Below, one piece after another: positions 24,598 to 32,244 of a stretch of DNA of 43,014 nucleotides. The stretch lies in contig NZ_VTQV01000037.1 in NCBI RefSeq assembly GCF_008764245.1, forward strand, positions 1-43,014, in the 5' to 3' direction. Position 1 is the first letter of the stretch. Every line of letters begins with the position of its first letter. The position numbers and the translations under genes were made by a program. Source of the DNA: Bacillus subtilis (GTDB lineage Bacteria > Bacillota > Bacilli > Bacillales > Bacillaceae_C). The notes under the pieces were generated by a model, which had not been told where the DNA came from, did not search any database, and was given only the letters and a program-made list of their open reading frames with translations.

Positions 24598-25230
24598 ATG
24601 AAGAAAAATCAAAGTGAAAATGATCAATTAGGCGTGCTTTTAAAACGTTTATTAGAGAAAGAATCCCTTTCCATGAGAAAATTAAGTGAGCGAACTGCAA
24701 TTGATACAGCCACTATATCGAGAATCATTAATGGAAAGCGAAATGCTACGCTTGAACATCTACACCAATTTTCTCTTCATTTAAATATTTCCATGAATAA
24801 GCTTTTAGAGGCTGCTGGTTATCCCATTAGCGAAGAAAAAGTTGAATCAGAGCTTAGTGAGCACATTGAAAATATTCAACATTCACTCGAGCCATCTATC
24901 GCTGACCTTTCTAAGGAAAACATCGAGCGAAAATTAAAGGAATATGCTACCTTTGTGCAAACCTCTGATGGAGAGGAAGAAATATTATCAGGCTTTGAAC
25001 AGAAAATTAAGAAAGTAGATAGTGTGGGGCCATTCATTAAAAATTTAAAAGGGTTTTTTGAGAAATTCCGACTAAAAAGAGCTTCTTCTGCGGAGTTAAT
25101 TTTAATGGGTAGCGTTCTTTTATATTTTATTGTGCCGGTTGACGTGATACCAGATTATATTTTTCCTATTGGTTATATTGATGATGCATTAGCTGTGCAA
25201 ATCGTCGCAAAAAGATTAGGGGAGTTTTAA
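24598..25230 (+). CDS. XRE-type regulator fused to a DUF1232 membrane-associated domain
   Basis: This 210-residue protein has two parts. Residues about 10-65 form an XRE helix-turn-helix (LSMRKLSERTAIDTATISRI-INGKRNATLEHL). Residues about 160-205 form a DUF1232/YkvA-like domain (LILMGSVLLYFIVPVDVIPD, then YIDDALAV), which is hydrophobic and may dock at the membrane. The linker (75-155) is charged and helical. The fusion suggests a repressor whose binding answers to a membrane or ion signal; that is inference. ATG at 24598 has GGAAGGGAG upstream. It is 13 bases from the LCP gene and controlled by the 24527 promoter. Confidence 0.85.
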   Translation: MKKNQSENDQLGVLLKRLLEKESLSMRKLSERTAIDTATISRIINGKRNATLEHLHQFSLHLNISMNKLLEAAGYPISEEKVESELSEHIENIQHSLEPSIADLSKENIERKLKEYATFVQTSDGEEEILSGFEQKIKKVDSVGPFIKNLKGFFEKFRLKRASSAELILMGSVLLYFIVPVDVIPDYIFPIGYIDDALAVQIVAKRLGEF

Positions 25231-25243
25231 AGGAGGAGATGAT

Positions 25244-26203
25244 TTGAGAACGAAGACTAAAAAATCAAGATTAAAAAAAGCAATGATAGGATTATGCCTA
25301 TTTACTAGCTTTTTAGTTTTGTTCTTAATTATGTATAGTGTTAACGAATATCAAAAAGGATTAGCGAGTAATGCAGATGACCAAGAAATAGGTGATTTGA
25401 TAGAAACGAAGCAGGAACCTTTTCAAGGAGAGGAGGTGAGGTTTGGAGAAATTAAGATTCTCTTGATCGGTAGTGATGCTCGAAAAGGGGAACAAGGTCG
25501 TTCTGATGCTTTAATGATTGGATACTATAATCAAAACACTCACCAAATTAAGTTAGCATCACTCATGCGGGATACATATGTAGATATTCCTGGTTATGGC
25601 ATGCAAAAATTAAATGCGGCTTATTCATTTGGTGGGCCTGAGTTAGTTAGAAAAACAATCAAACATAATTTCGATTTAGATATAAATTATTATGCGATTG
25701 TTAATTTTACCGGCTTTCCGAAACTAGTCGATTTGGTTGCTCCAGATGGAATAGAAGTGGATATAGAAAAAGAAATGTCAACCGGTATTGGTATGACATT
25801 GCATCCTGGTAAGCAATTGTTAGATGGAGATGAACTATTAGGTTATGTACGATTTAGGAAAGACCAATATAATGATTTTGGACGAGTTGAACGACAACAA
25901 GAGGTGTTAGCCAAGGTTTTAGATGAAGCTGTTACTGTCCATAATATTGCTCAACTTCCGAAAATTGTTGGTACGGTAGCATCTTATGTGGACACAAATA
26001 TAGATAAACGTATTTTATTTACAATGGGAAAAGACATTATAACCAACAAGGCAGAAGAAATGGATAAAATGCGCATCCCTATACCAGATTCATTTACGGA
26101 TCAGAATGTCGATGTGGGCGCAGTCTTAAGCATCGATCTTGAAGAGAATAAACAAGCATTAAATGAATTTTTTTCAGAAGAGAGTATAGCCTTAAAAGAA
26201 TAG
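25244..26203 (+). CDS. LCP family (LytR-CpsA-Psr) cell wall polymer ligase
   Basis: This is a 319-residue membrane-anchored protein: a basic N terminus, one helix at about 13-32, then an extracellular LCP domain. The LCP blocks are present: LLIGSDARKGEQGRSDALMI, the Arg-Asp pair SLMRDTYVDIPG, KLNAAYSFGG and LGYVRFRKD with DFGRVERQQ. LCP enzymes (TagT/U/V in B. subtilis) move teichoic acid or other polymers from undecaprenyl carriers to peptidoglycan. TTG at 25244 has AGGAGGAG 5 bases upstream; the ATG just before it closes at once. It is cotranscribed with the XRE-DUF1232 gene and followed by a terminator. Confidence 0.92.
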   Translation: MRTKTKKSRLKKAMIGLCLFTSFLVLFLIMYSVNEYQKGLASNADDQEIGDLIETKQEPFQGEEVRFGEIKILLIGSDARKGEQGRSDALMIGYYNQNTHQIKLASLMRDTYVDIPGYGMQKLNAAYSFGGPELVRKTIKHNFDLDINYYAIVNFTGFPKLVDLVAPDGIEVDIEKEMSTGIGMTLHPGKQLLDGDELLGYVRFRKDQYNDFGRVERQQEVLAKVLDEAVTVHNIAQLPKIVGTVASYVDTNIDKRILFTMGKDIITNKAEEMDKMRIPIPDSFTDQNVDVGAVLSIDLEENKQALNEFFSEESIALKE

Positions 26204-26232
26204 AGTGATAGCTGATCAGCTATAAAAGACGA

Positions 26233-26270
26233 GAAAACTTGATTAGGATTATTCCTGTTCAAGTTTTCTT
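26233..26270 (+). terminator. Terminator after the LCP gene
   Basis: GAAAACTTGA (26233-26242) pairs exactly with TCAAGTTTTC (26259-26268), with an inner AGGA/TCCT. The tail is short (TTG). Confidence 0.75.
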
Positions 26271-26335
26271 GCTGTTAAGCCAGGAAACTATAAAATTCTA
26301 GCTTGTGGATAAGTTCTGATAGTGTGTATTGACGT

Positions 26336-26536
26336 CTGGCTCCAGCGCCCAGCGACTAGCAAACTTTCAGCTTCTTCCTACGATAAGTCAACATCGGCTC
26401 CTTCGTCGCCGTGTTTAGGCTAACAGGATGTTAGTCAGAACGGCGTTGCGCCAGGACGGCGCGTCTTTAGCCGTTCAACCTTATTACTTTAAGTTTGTAC
26501 GTCGCTAAACGGGCGCTTACGCTTTTGCTCCTGTTT
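26336..26536. repeat. Folded intergenic repeat, complete copy R3
   Basis: Imperfect ends face each other: GCGCCCAGCGAC (26345-26356) against GTCGCT and GGGCGC (26501-26516). Between them lie AACATCGGC...GCCGTGTT, then CTAAC-AGGAT-GTTAG (26420-26434), then the stem AACGGC...GCCGTT enclosing GCGCC-AGGAC-GGCGC (26448-26462). The right end is shared with window bases 1-72. No coding frame. The rest of the gap to 26913 has no gene, only a TATAAT at 26885-26890 close to the methyltransferase start. Confidence 0.75.
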
Positions 26537-26913
26537 ATACAAGTGTTGCATTCTTCATTCAAAAGGTACTCCATTTTCAAAAGGTGAGGTCGGAAAATAC
26601 CGAAAATTTTACGGGTGATCTATGACTGAAAAAGTTTTTATCTTCCGTGGTTGCGAAATAGCATGGAGGCGAATCCGGAAATATTTCATTTTAGCATCAT
26701 GATTTTCGACTACTAAATAGTAAATTATTAGAATACAATAATTTTACAGATGGATTGGAGCGAAGGGGTCAGGTGTCCTCTTTCATTATCGGTATATGAT
26801 CAAGACGTTTTAAAGGGCTAGTCATGTATATATCGTGACGCGAGAAATTTTCTAATCGATTATAGGTGCAATAGAAAAACGAAATATAATAATAGGAAAA
26901 AAGGAGCTTCCTA

Positions 26914-27753
26914 ATGATGAAACCATTTAATTCAACTTATAATGTCTCCCATTCCAATATTGGAGTAGAGGCAGAGATTGATCGACTTAAGGCACAGGTC
27001 GAGATGAGTTGGGAGAAAGAATTTAGAAACCTGAAGTGGTTGGGACTGTCTGATGGGATGAAGGTGTTGGAGGTTGGCTGTGGACCGGGATTTATTACTG
27101 AGAAACTTGTTGAACGTTTACCGCAAAGCAATATTTCAGCATTAGATATTGATAACAACTTATTAGCCACAGCAAAACAACGATTAAATAAGGCAACGAA
27201 TACGAATATTGAATTTATACACGCTTCTGTGTATGATACAGGTCTTCCTGAACATGAGTATGATTTTGTTATTGCGCGCTTAGTCTTTCTCCATCTTTAC
27301 GAGCCAGAGAAAGCGGCTTTAGAAATTTTTAGAGTATTAAAACCAGGGGGCAAGTTTGTGATCATTGATATAGATGATGGAATCTTTGGTGTAGTCGAAC
27401 CAAAAGACGACAACTTCCGGTCTGTTATCGATAAGTTCATTGCCATGCAAGGAATGGCAGGAGGGAATCGTGAAATTGGACGCAGTTTACCCCGTTTACT
27501 TAAATCAACAGGGTTTTCTAATATTGAAATGGATGCCATTTCTGTGCACAGTGATTTAGTTGGTAGAGAGGGTTTTAAAGAGCAATTTAATCCAAAAAGA
27601 TTTGAAGCATTTTATAAGTTTGGCTATCTATCCAAAAGTGAGTTCCAAAGTATTGATAAAGCATTCGAAAACTTGGTGGAAAATCCCGATTCATATGCAT
27701 TAATGTTTTTTTTAGTAGCAAGTGGCACGAAACCTGTAACCGTTGATGATTAA
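26914..27753 (+). CDS. Class I SAM-dependent methyltransferase
   Basis: This 279-residue protein has motif I VLEVGCGPGF (51-60), motif II with the acidic LDIDN that holds the SAM ribose, and the post-motif LKPGGKFVIIDIDDG. The family is the broad UbiE/methyltransf_25 type acting on small molecules or lipids; the substrate is not predictable. AAAAAAGGAGC precedes the ATG. It is a stand-alone gene between two folded repeats. Confidence 0.88.
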   Translation: MMKPFNSTYNVSHSNIGVEAEIDRLKAQVEMSWEKEFRNLKWLGLSDGMKVLEVGCGPGFITEKLVERLPQSNISALDIDNNLLATAKQRLNKATNTNIEFIHASVYDTGLPEHEYDFVIARLVFLHLYEPEKAALEIFRVLKPGGKFVIIDIDDGIFGVVEPKDDNFRSVIDKFIAMQGMAGGNREIGRSLPRLLKSTGFSNIEMDAISVHSDLVGREGFKEQFNPKRFEAFYKFGYLSKSEFQSIDKAFENLVENPDSYALMFFLVASGTKPVTVDD

Positions 27754-27794
27754 ATCACGTCATTCAGAATAGGGGAGAGTTCATTAACGATATT

Positions 27795-28085
27795 GTTTAT
27801 AGAGGATGTTCAAAAAGTCCGGTAAAAATGACACTGCGAATTTCTTCGTTGGCTTGCTTCTTCGCTCCTTGGAAAAGAAAACCACTTTTCCGGCGTGCGA
27901 TGCGGATTCGGGGAAGCTTTCCTTGTGCTCATGTATCTAAATGCATACATTCCGCTGCTCAAAGCTGCGCCGCCTCGAACTTTCGACGTACAGGACGTAC
28001 TAGTGTCGGCGTTGCTGACAGGACGTCAGCGCCTTTAGCCGACTTGGTCCTTTTTATCCTCCTTTTTGAACACGTTCTTATAGAC
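27795..28085. repeat. Foldback repeat with about 38-bp imperfect inverted ends, copy R4
   Basis: The ends GTTTATAG...TGTTCAAAAAG (27795-27817) and CTTTTTGAACA...CTATAGAC-type (28062-28085) are inverted copies, including TAAAAA just inside. The right third carries CGAC-GTAC-AGGAC-GTAC...GTCG and the stem GTCGGC...GCCGAC enclosing GCTGAC-AGGAC-GTCAGC (28014-28030). That is the same module as R2 and R3. No gene; a long open frame through it (27828-28172) is a by-product of GC-rich palindromes. Confidence 0.7.
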
Positions 28086-28140
28086 AGATTTATGCAAAAA
28101 CACCATTTTGAAAAGCTCAAAAGGTATTTTTTACTAAGGC

Positions 28141-28956
28141 TTATTTTATCCCCAGACGCATGCGATAGCTAAAGAGGATGTCTTGCGCTTGACCATTGAA
28201 AGCTTGTTGTACATGATGTTGGAAAGCTTGAATTTCCTTATGTAAATCATCAGCCCCAAGTTTTAATGCTGTCTGTAATCCGCCTTGGCTTAAAGCAATA
28301 TTGGCATAACGGGTGGCATCACAGCGCTCCCATTGATGGAACACGATTTCTTTAGAAAATGAAAAAAGCTGAGATTCGCGAATTTGTTGTAGATGTTTGT
28401 TTTTATCCCATTTAAAAGCCAATTGCCCGGCTGGTGCAAGTTCAGCTACACGAGATTCGGCAAGAGCAATCAAGGTTTGATAATGCTCCTCCACTTCTTT
28501 TGTAAAAGTGGGGGGGCAGTCACAATCATAGGCGGCAAAGACTCCGCCAACACGCAGAACACGAGCAAATTCACGCAAGGTTGGTTGCGGATCCATCCAA
28601 TGGAACGATTGAGAACAAGTAAGAATATCGACCGAATCAGCATCTATATCTAGCTGATCAGATAGTCCCTTCACAAACCGAAGATTTTCCGGCTCCTGCT
28701 GCGCCCGCCAATGAGAGATGGCAGTCTCACGCATATCATCATTCGGTTCCACTCCGATAATATCCTTCGCTTGATCTAACCAAATGAAGGAAGACAATCC
28801 GGTTCCACAACCAACATCAACGACTCGGTTAGGTGCTTGCGATAAATATCTCGTTAAAATATGGACAACATCGGCTGGAGGTACAGGACGGTTTTTATCA
28901 TAAAGCTGACTGTAGCCTAAAAAGCGCTCCACATTATTCGCACGAATACCCTGCAT
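28141..28956 (-). CDS. Class I SAM-dependent methyltransferase
   Basis: This 271-residue protein has motif I VVDVGCGTGLS (about 45-55), motif II IGVEPNDDM and SQSFHWMDP in the methyltransf_11-type core. The opening NNVERFLGYSQLYDKNRP is a family mark of the Bacillus UbiE-like group. The frame is open to 28983, but ATG at 28956 is preferred because AAAGG lies 9 bases upstream and a TATAAT (28996-29001) leaves a normal leader. Substrate unknown. Confidence 0.85.
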   Translation of the reverse strand: MQGIRANNVERFLGYSQLYDKNRPVPPADVVHILTRYLSQAPNRVVDVGCGTGLSSFIWLDQAKDIIGVEPNDDMRETAISHWRAQQEPENLRFVKGLSDQLDIDADSVDILTCSQSFHWMDPQPTLREFARVLRVGGVFAAYDCDCPPTFTKEVEEHYQTLIALAESRVAELAPAGQLAFKWDKNKHLQQIRESQLFSFSKEIVFHQWERCDATRYANIALSQGGLQTALKLGADDLHKEIQAFQHHVQQAFNGQAQDILFSYRMRLGIK

Positions 28957-28995
28957 AAATTTCATCCTTTCATGATTCATCATGGTTGTTTTGAT

Positions 28996-29001
28996 TATAG
29001 C
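28996..29001 (-). promoter_or_regulatory. -10 box of the minus-strand methyltransferase
   Basis: TATAAT on the minus strand, about 40 bases before the chosen start. The best -35 is TTGAAG at 19 bases, which is longer than usual. Confidence 0.4.
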
Positions 29002-29167
29002 ACACGTGAATTTAGATTCTTCAAGAAGAAATATTTTATAAATCTAAAAAGTGCATATTCATTGAAGAAAAACAAATTTTAAATTTGGTTTTATCTAAGC
29101 GGCCATAGGGCTTTAGAGTTTGAATCCAATTCTGAAAATTGAGTTAAGAAGATATTGATTGAAAAAA

Positions 29168-29184
29168 ACAGGAATCATTCCTGT
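29168..29184. other. Perfect 17-base palindrome in the 28984-29416 gap
   Basis: ACAGGAAT-C-ATTCCTGT is a perfect palindrome after a run of A. GGAATCAT and ATGATTCC around it give an alternative pairing up to 29205. It may be a terminator on the minus strand (T run there) or an operator. A 74-codon frame across it has no ribosome site and is not called. Confidence 0.35.
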
Positions 29185-29416
29185 AAGCATTACAATGATG
29201 ATTCCTGCCTCAAACAGTGGAGTCGAAATATGTCGAAAATTTTATTTGACTACAACTAGCGAAATATGTAAATATCTAACTAGGTCTATCTTCCTGTTTT
29301 TACCTTCGTTTTATTCTCCGAAAAGTGAAAGCCTATTCATCTATGAAAAACCCTACAAATTTCTACAAACGCATATTTCCTAAGCCAAAATCTATTTTAA
29401 AGGAGGATTTATATCA

Positions 29417-29752
29417 GTGGGTCATGATATATATTCATATAATCAAAAAGGTGAAATATTACAGCAGGTAAGTTTTACCGCAGGAGATATTTATGCACCT
29501 TGGTTTTATGATTTGTTCGATGCGCATCAATATAATGGAGGAGTGAGTGGCATTGGGGCGACTCTTACGCTGTCACCCTCACAAGTAGAAGAAGCTTTAG
29601 AAAGATTTATGCAAATAGCGGATCATGCCTTTCTATATGAGAACAGCAAAGGGGAGATCTTTGATTGGCAGCAAAAGGCAGTCTTGAAATTTATCGAATC
29701 CTGTCTTGAAATTGCTCGCGAAGAAGGTGAGGTAGAAGTGGCCTTTGCCTAA
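29417..29752 (+). CDS. Conserved-looking hypothetical protein, 111 residues
   Basis: No family is recognised. The protein is soluble and acidic, begins GHDIYSYNQKGEIL and holds FDAHQYNGGVSGIGATLTLS and DHAFLYENSKGEIFDW. GTG at 29417 has a strong AAAGGAGG about 9 bases upstream. The DNA of the central part recurs as a decayed copy at 20960-21061, so it belongs to a family that has been duplicated in this region. Confidence 0.72.
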   Translation: MGHDIYSYNQKGEILQQVSFTAGDIYAPWFYDLFDAHQYNGGVSGIGATLTLSPSQVEEALERFMQIADHAFLYENSKGEIFDWQQKAVLKFIESCLEIAREEGEVEVAFA

Positions 29753-30003
29753 GAGATCATTCCCCTCATTGATACACCCATACCAATGTTAAACACTGTC
29801 TAATAAAAAAGGGAGAATATAAAAAAACGTAGATTGGAAGATAGACTTGCCTCAAAAACTGGACCCTCCACAAAGGAGATTAAAGCGCTTAAAACTGATA
29901 TACTAAAAATAAAAGTGCTGAGCGATTTTTTTCACTCTTCCGTAAGCAGACGCCCATCTCGAAGATTCATTTGTGTCAGATCATTTATCAAGGAGAGATT
30001 TCT
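29753..30003. other. Gap upstream of the second GNAT paralogue
   Basis: A 60-codon TTG frame at 29834 has no ribosome site and is not called. TTATCAAGGAGAGATT at the end is shared with the other paralogue's leader (TTATCAAGGAGGGATG), so the duplication includes the ribosome site. Confidence 0.4.
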
Positions 30004-30438
30004 TTGGAGTGTATAAATATTGCTGGATTTCCAGGTCAGCGGTTACTCAATAAGGTTCTAAGTCTTCATGAAAGGATTTTCAAAGACTCAGCCACGTTAA
30101 TTAGTAAAGCGAAACATAAGCCGAAACTTCTCTTTACAATTGGACTGATAAAGGGAGAAGTTGTAGGATATAAAATTGGATATGAGATAAAATCGGACGT
30201 TTTTTATAGTTGGCTTGGAGCGGTTGATGAAAATCACCGGAATCAAGGCATTGCGACTAAACTGATGAATGAACAACATTTGTACATAAAAGCTAAAGGG
30301 GATAAGACTGTCCAAACAAAGACAAAAAATAAATGGCGAAACATGCTTATTTTGAATATAAAATGTGGCTTTGATGTGGTTGGAATAGAGATGGATAAAC
30401 AAAGTGAGCCGAAAATTATACTCGAAAAATATTTGTGA
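30004..30438 (+). CDS. GNAT family N-acetyltransferase (paralogue of the 22968 gene)
   Basis: This 144-residue protein aligns without gaps over nearly its full length with the 22968 product. Shared are NIAGFP, the motif A segment DENHRNQGIATKLMNEQHLYI (two pieces: DENHRNQGIA and TKLMNEQHLYI) and KNKWRNMLILNIKCGFDVVGI. TTG at 30004 has AAGGAGAG upstream, the same context as its paralogue. Substrate unknown. The two copies lie 7 kb apart in the same orientation, so recombination between them could delete the region in between. Confidence 0.86.
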   Translation: MECINIAGFPGQRLLNKVLSLHERIFKDSATLISKAKHKPKLLFTIGLIKGEVVGYKIGYEIKSDVFYSWLGAVDENHRNQGIATKLMNEQHLYIKAKGDKTVQTKTKNKWRNMLILNIKCGFDVVGIEMDKQSEPKIILEKYL

Positions 30439-30631
30439 ATTTAACAAGGTCAGTACACTGCGATTGTCGAGAAGCTAAAATGATCTAGTTAACTCCGGGG
30501 ATGTAGAAAGGGTTATCGTACCAAGACTATACAAAAAGAACAGTTGGAAAATCCTTTGTGGGATGAATAATCGCACCCTAGCATTTTGGGACATTGGTCT
30601 ACATTTTGATTTTGCCTTGGAGGTGATCAGG

Positions 30632-31171
30632 ATGAATGATTCATCAATAGTACATGTTTTGGAGGCCCTAAAAATAAGATTGGATGAAGAGAATGTATTA
30701 GCTGTTCATAGTACATCTGGAATCTATCCAAAAATGGGTTTTGTCTTTAATGAACCTCTTACAAAATATGAACTAGAGCAATTGATTAGAAAAAATAATT
30801 TGGACTTGCCTGCGGAATATCGAGAGTTTTTATTATTACATAACGGTGCTGAATTTTTTACTTACGAATATGGCTACTCCTTTTGTTTGTATTCAATTGA
30901 AGACATGATAAAAGAATACCATTCTTTAGAAGAGTATTGTGATGTGGATTATATTTTAAATTATTGCTACCCCATTGGCTATATGGTAGATCATGGTACG
31001 TTATTACTCGATCTTTCCAACTTTAAGCAAACGAATAAAGGAAATATCCTATTGATGGGGGTCAATACAATAAATTTATATTGTGATTTACCTACGTGGC
31101 TAGATAGAATGTTAATCTCCCAGGGAAATGCGTATTGGGAATGGTATTCAAAAGAGGTTGAATTTGAATGA
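30632..31171 (+). CDS. SMI1/KNR4 (SUKH-1) family protein
   Basis: This 179-residue protein has the SUKH core: LTKYELEQLIRKNNLDLPAE, then YREFLLLHNGAEFF, and a C-terminal NILLMGVNTINLYCDLPTWL. SUKH proteins are often immunity proteins against polymorphic or contact-dependent toxins. No toxin gene is adjacent, so this is an orphan immunity-like gene or has another role. ATG at 30632 has GGAGGTGATC, a near-perfect ribosome site, 8 bases upstream; the longer frame from 30563 has none. Confidence 0.82.
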   Translation: MNDSSIVHVLEALKIRLDEENVLAVHSTSGIYPKMGFVFNEPLTKYELEQLIRKNNLDLPAEYREFLLLHNGAEFFTYEYGYSFCLYSIEDMIKEYHSLEEYCDVDYILNYCYPIGYMVDHGTLLLDLSNFKQTNKGNILLMGVNTINLYCDLPTWLDRMLISQGNAYWEWYSKEVEFE

Positions 31172-31365
31172 TAATAGGAAAGAAACCTAATCAATTTGGA
31201 TAAAAATAGAGTGATAGGCAAGGAAAATAGTATACGATGGAGAATTTCTAATGATTGGAAAGATGTAAAAAACACCACACACGGACACTCAATTATAATA
31301 AGTAGAAACAATAGGATGGAATGTTAAAGTAGGAAGGCCATCCTATAATAGGAGTTGCATAATCG

Positions 31366-32103
31366 ATGAAACAAAATAAATATGATGATCCCAATTTCTT
31401 TTCTGCGTATGAACAGATGGCACGGTCAGTGAAAGGACTTGAAGGGGCTGGGGAATGGCATATTATGAAAGAGCTGATTGGGGATCTAAAAGATAAAGAG
31501 GTCCTCGATTTAGGTTGTGGCTTTGGTTGGCATTGCCGATATGCTCGGGAGCAGCAAGCACGTTCTGTTTTAGGCGTGGATATCTCCGAAAGAATGATTG
31601 AAAGAGCCCGCGAAATGACAAATGATCCTTCCATTGCTTATATAAGAGCGTCCATTGAGGATATTGATTTTTCCAACGCTCAGTTTGATGTCGTCATTAG
31701 CTCATTGGCTTTTCACTATATTCAGTCGTTTCAAACAATCTGTGCAAAAGTTTATGATTATCTCATCCCTGGGGGCAGATTCGTTTTCTCGGTGGAACAT
31801 CCCATTTTTACCTCTCGGGATGAACAAGATTGGTATTATGATGACCAGGGGAATCGTCTACATTGGCCTGTTGACAACTATCAAGTAGAAGGAGTGCGTG
31901 AAACGAACTTCTTGAATGAGAATGTGACAAAATACCATCGGACGATTTCAACCTATATAAATGATTTAATTTCATCAGGTTTTATAATAAGAGCCGTGAA
32001 AGAATCCGTTCCTTCTGATGACATGTTGAAGGACCCGGAAATGAAAGATGAAACCCGCAGACCGATGTTTTTAATGATCGCAGCAGAAAAAGAACATAGC
32101 TGA
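31366..32103 (+). CDS. Class I SAM-dependent methyltransferase
   Basis: This 245-residue protein has motif I VLDLGCGFGWHCRYA (46-60), motif II LGVDISERMIERA and the post-motif LIPGGRFVFSVEHPIF. The tail with EMKDETRRPMFLMIAAEK is common in Bacillus methyltransferases of this group. Substrate unknown. ATAGGAG precedes the ATG. A 35-codon fragment follows in another frame (DYQEVDRDLLYYQAPGF) before the next gene and may be a gene remnant. Confidence 0.87.
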   Translation: MKQNKYDDPNFFSAYEQMARSVKGLEGAGEWHIMKELIGDLKDKEVLDLGCGFGWHCRYAREQQARSVLGVDISERMIERAREMTNDPSIAYIRASIEDIDFSNAQFDVVISSLAFHYIQSFQTICAKVYDYLIPGGRFVFSVEHPIFTSRDEQDWYYDDQGNRLHWPVDNYQVEGVRETNFLNENVTKYHRTISTYINDLISSGFIIRAVKESVPSDDMLKDPEMKDETRRPMFLMIAAEKEHS

Positions 32104-32244
32104 TTATCAAGAAGTAGATCGAGATCTTCTATATTATCAGGCGCCTGGGTTTGCGTCTGATTTTTATAAGCAGGTAATACATAAAATAATAAGTGATCTA
32201 GAAAAGTAAAAAGAATCAGTTGAGAGAATAGAAGGAGATAGAAA

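Noticed and set aside
27828-28172. 114-codon open frame on the plus strand
   Set aside because: It lies inside foldback repeat R4, has no ribosome site and runs into the end of the opposite-strand methyltransferase; the openness comes from GC-rich palindromes.
29159-29383. 74-codon frame on the plus strand
   Set aside because: No ribosome site, and its start lies just before a perfect palindrome; composition is not protein-like.
29834-30016. 60-codon TTG frame upstream of the second GNAT paralogue
   Set aside because: No ribosome site and it overlaps the GNAT leader and start in another frame.
5429-31171. Integron or CRISPR explanation for the gene array
   Set aside because: No tyrosine integrase, no attC-like repeated sites between genes and no regularly spaced repeats were found.
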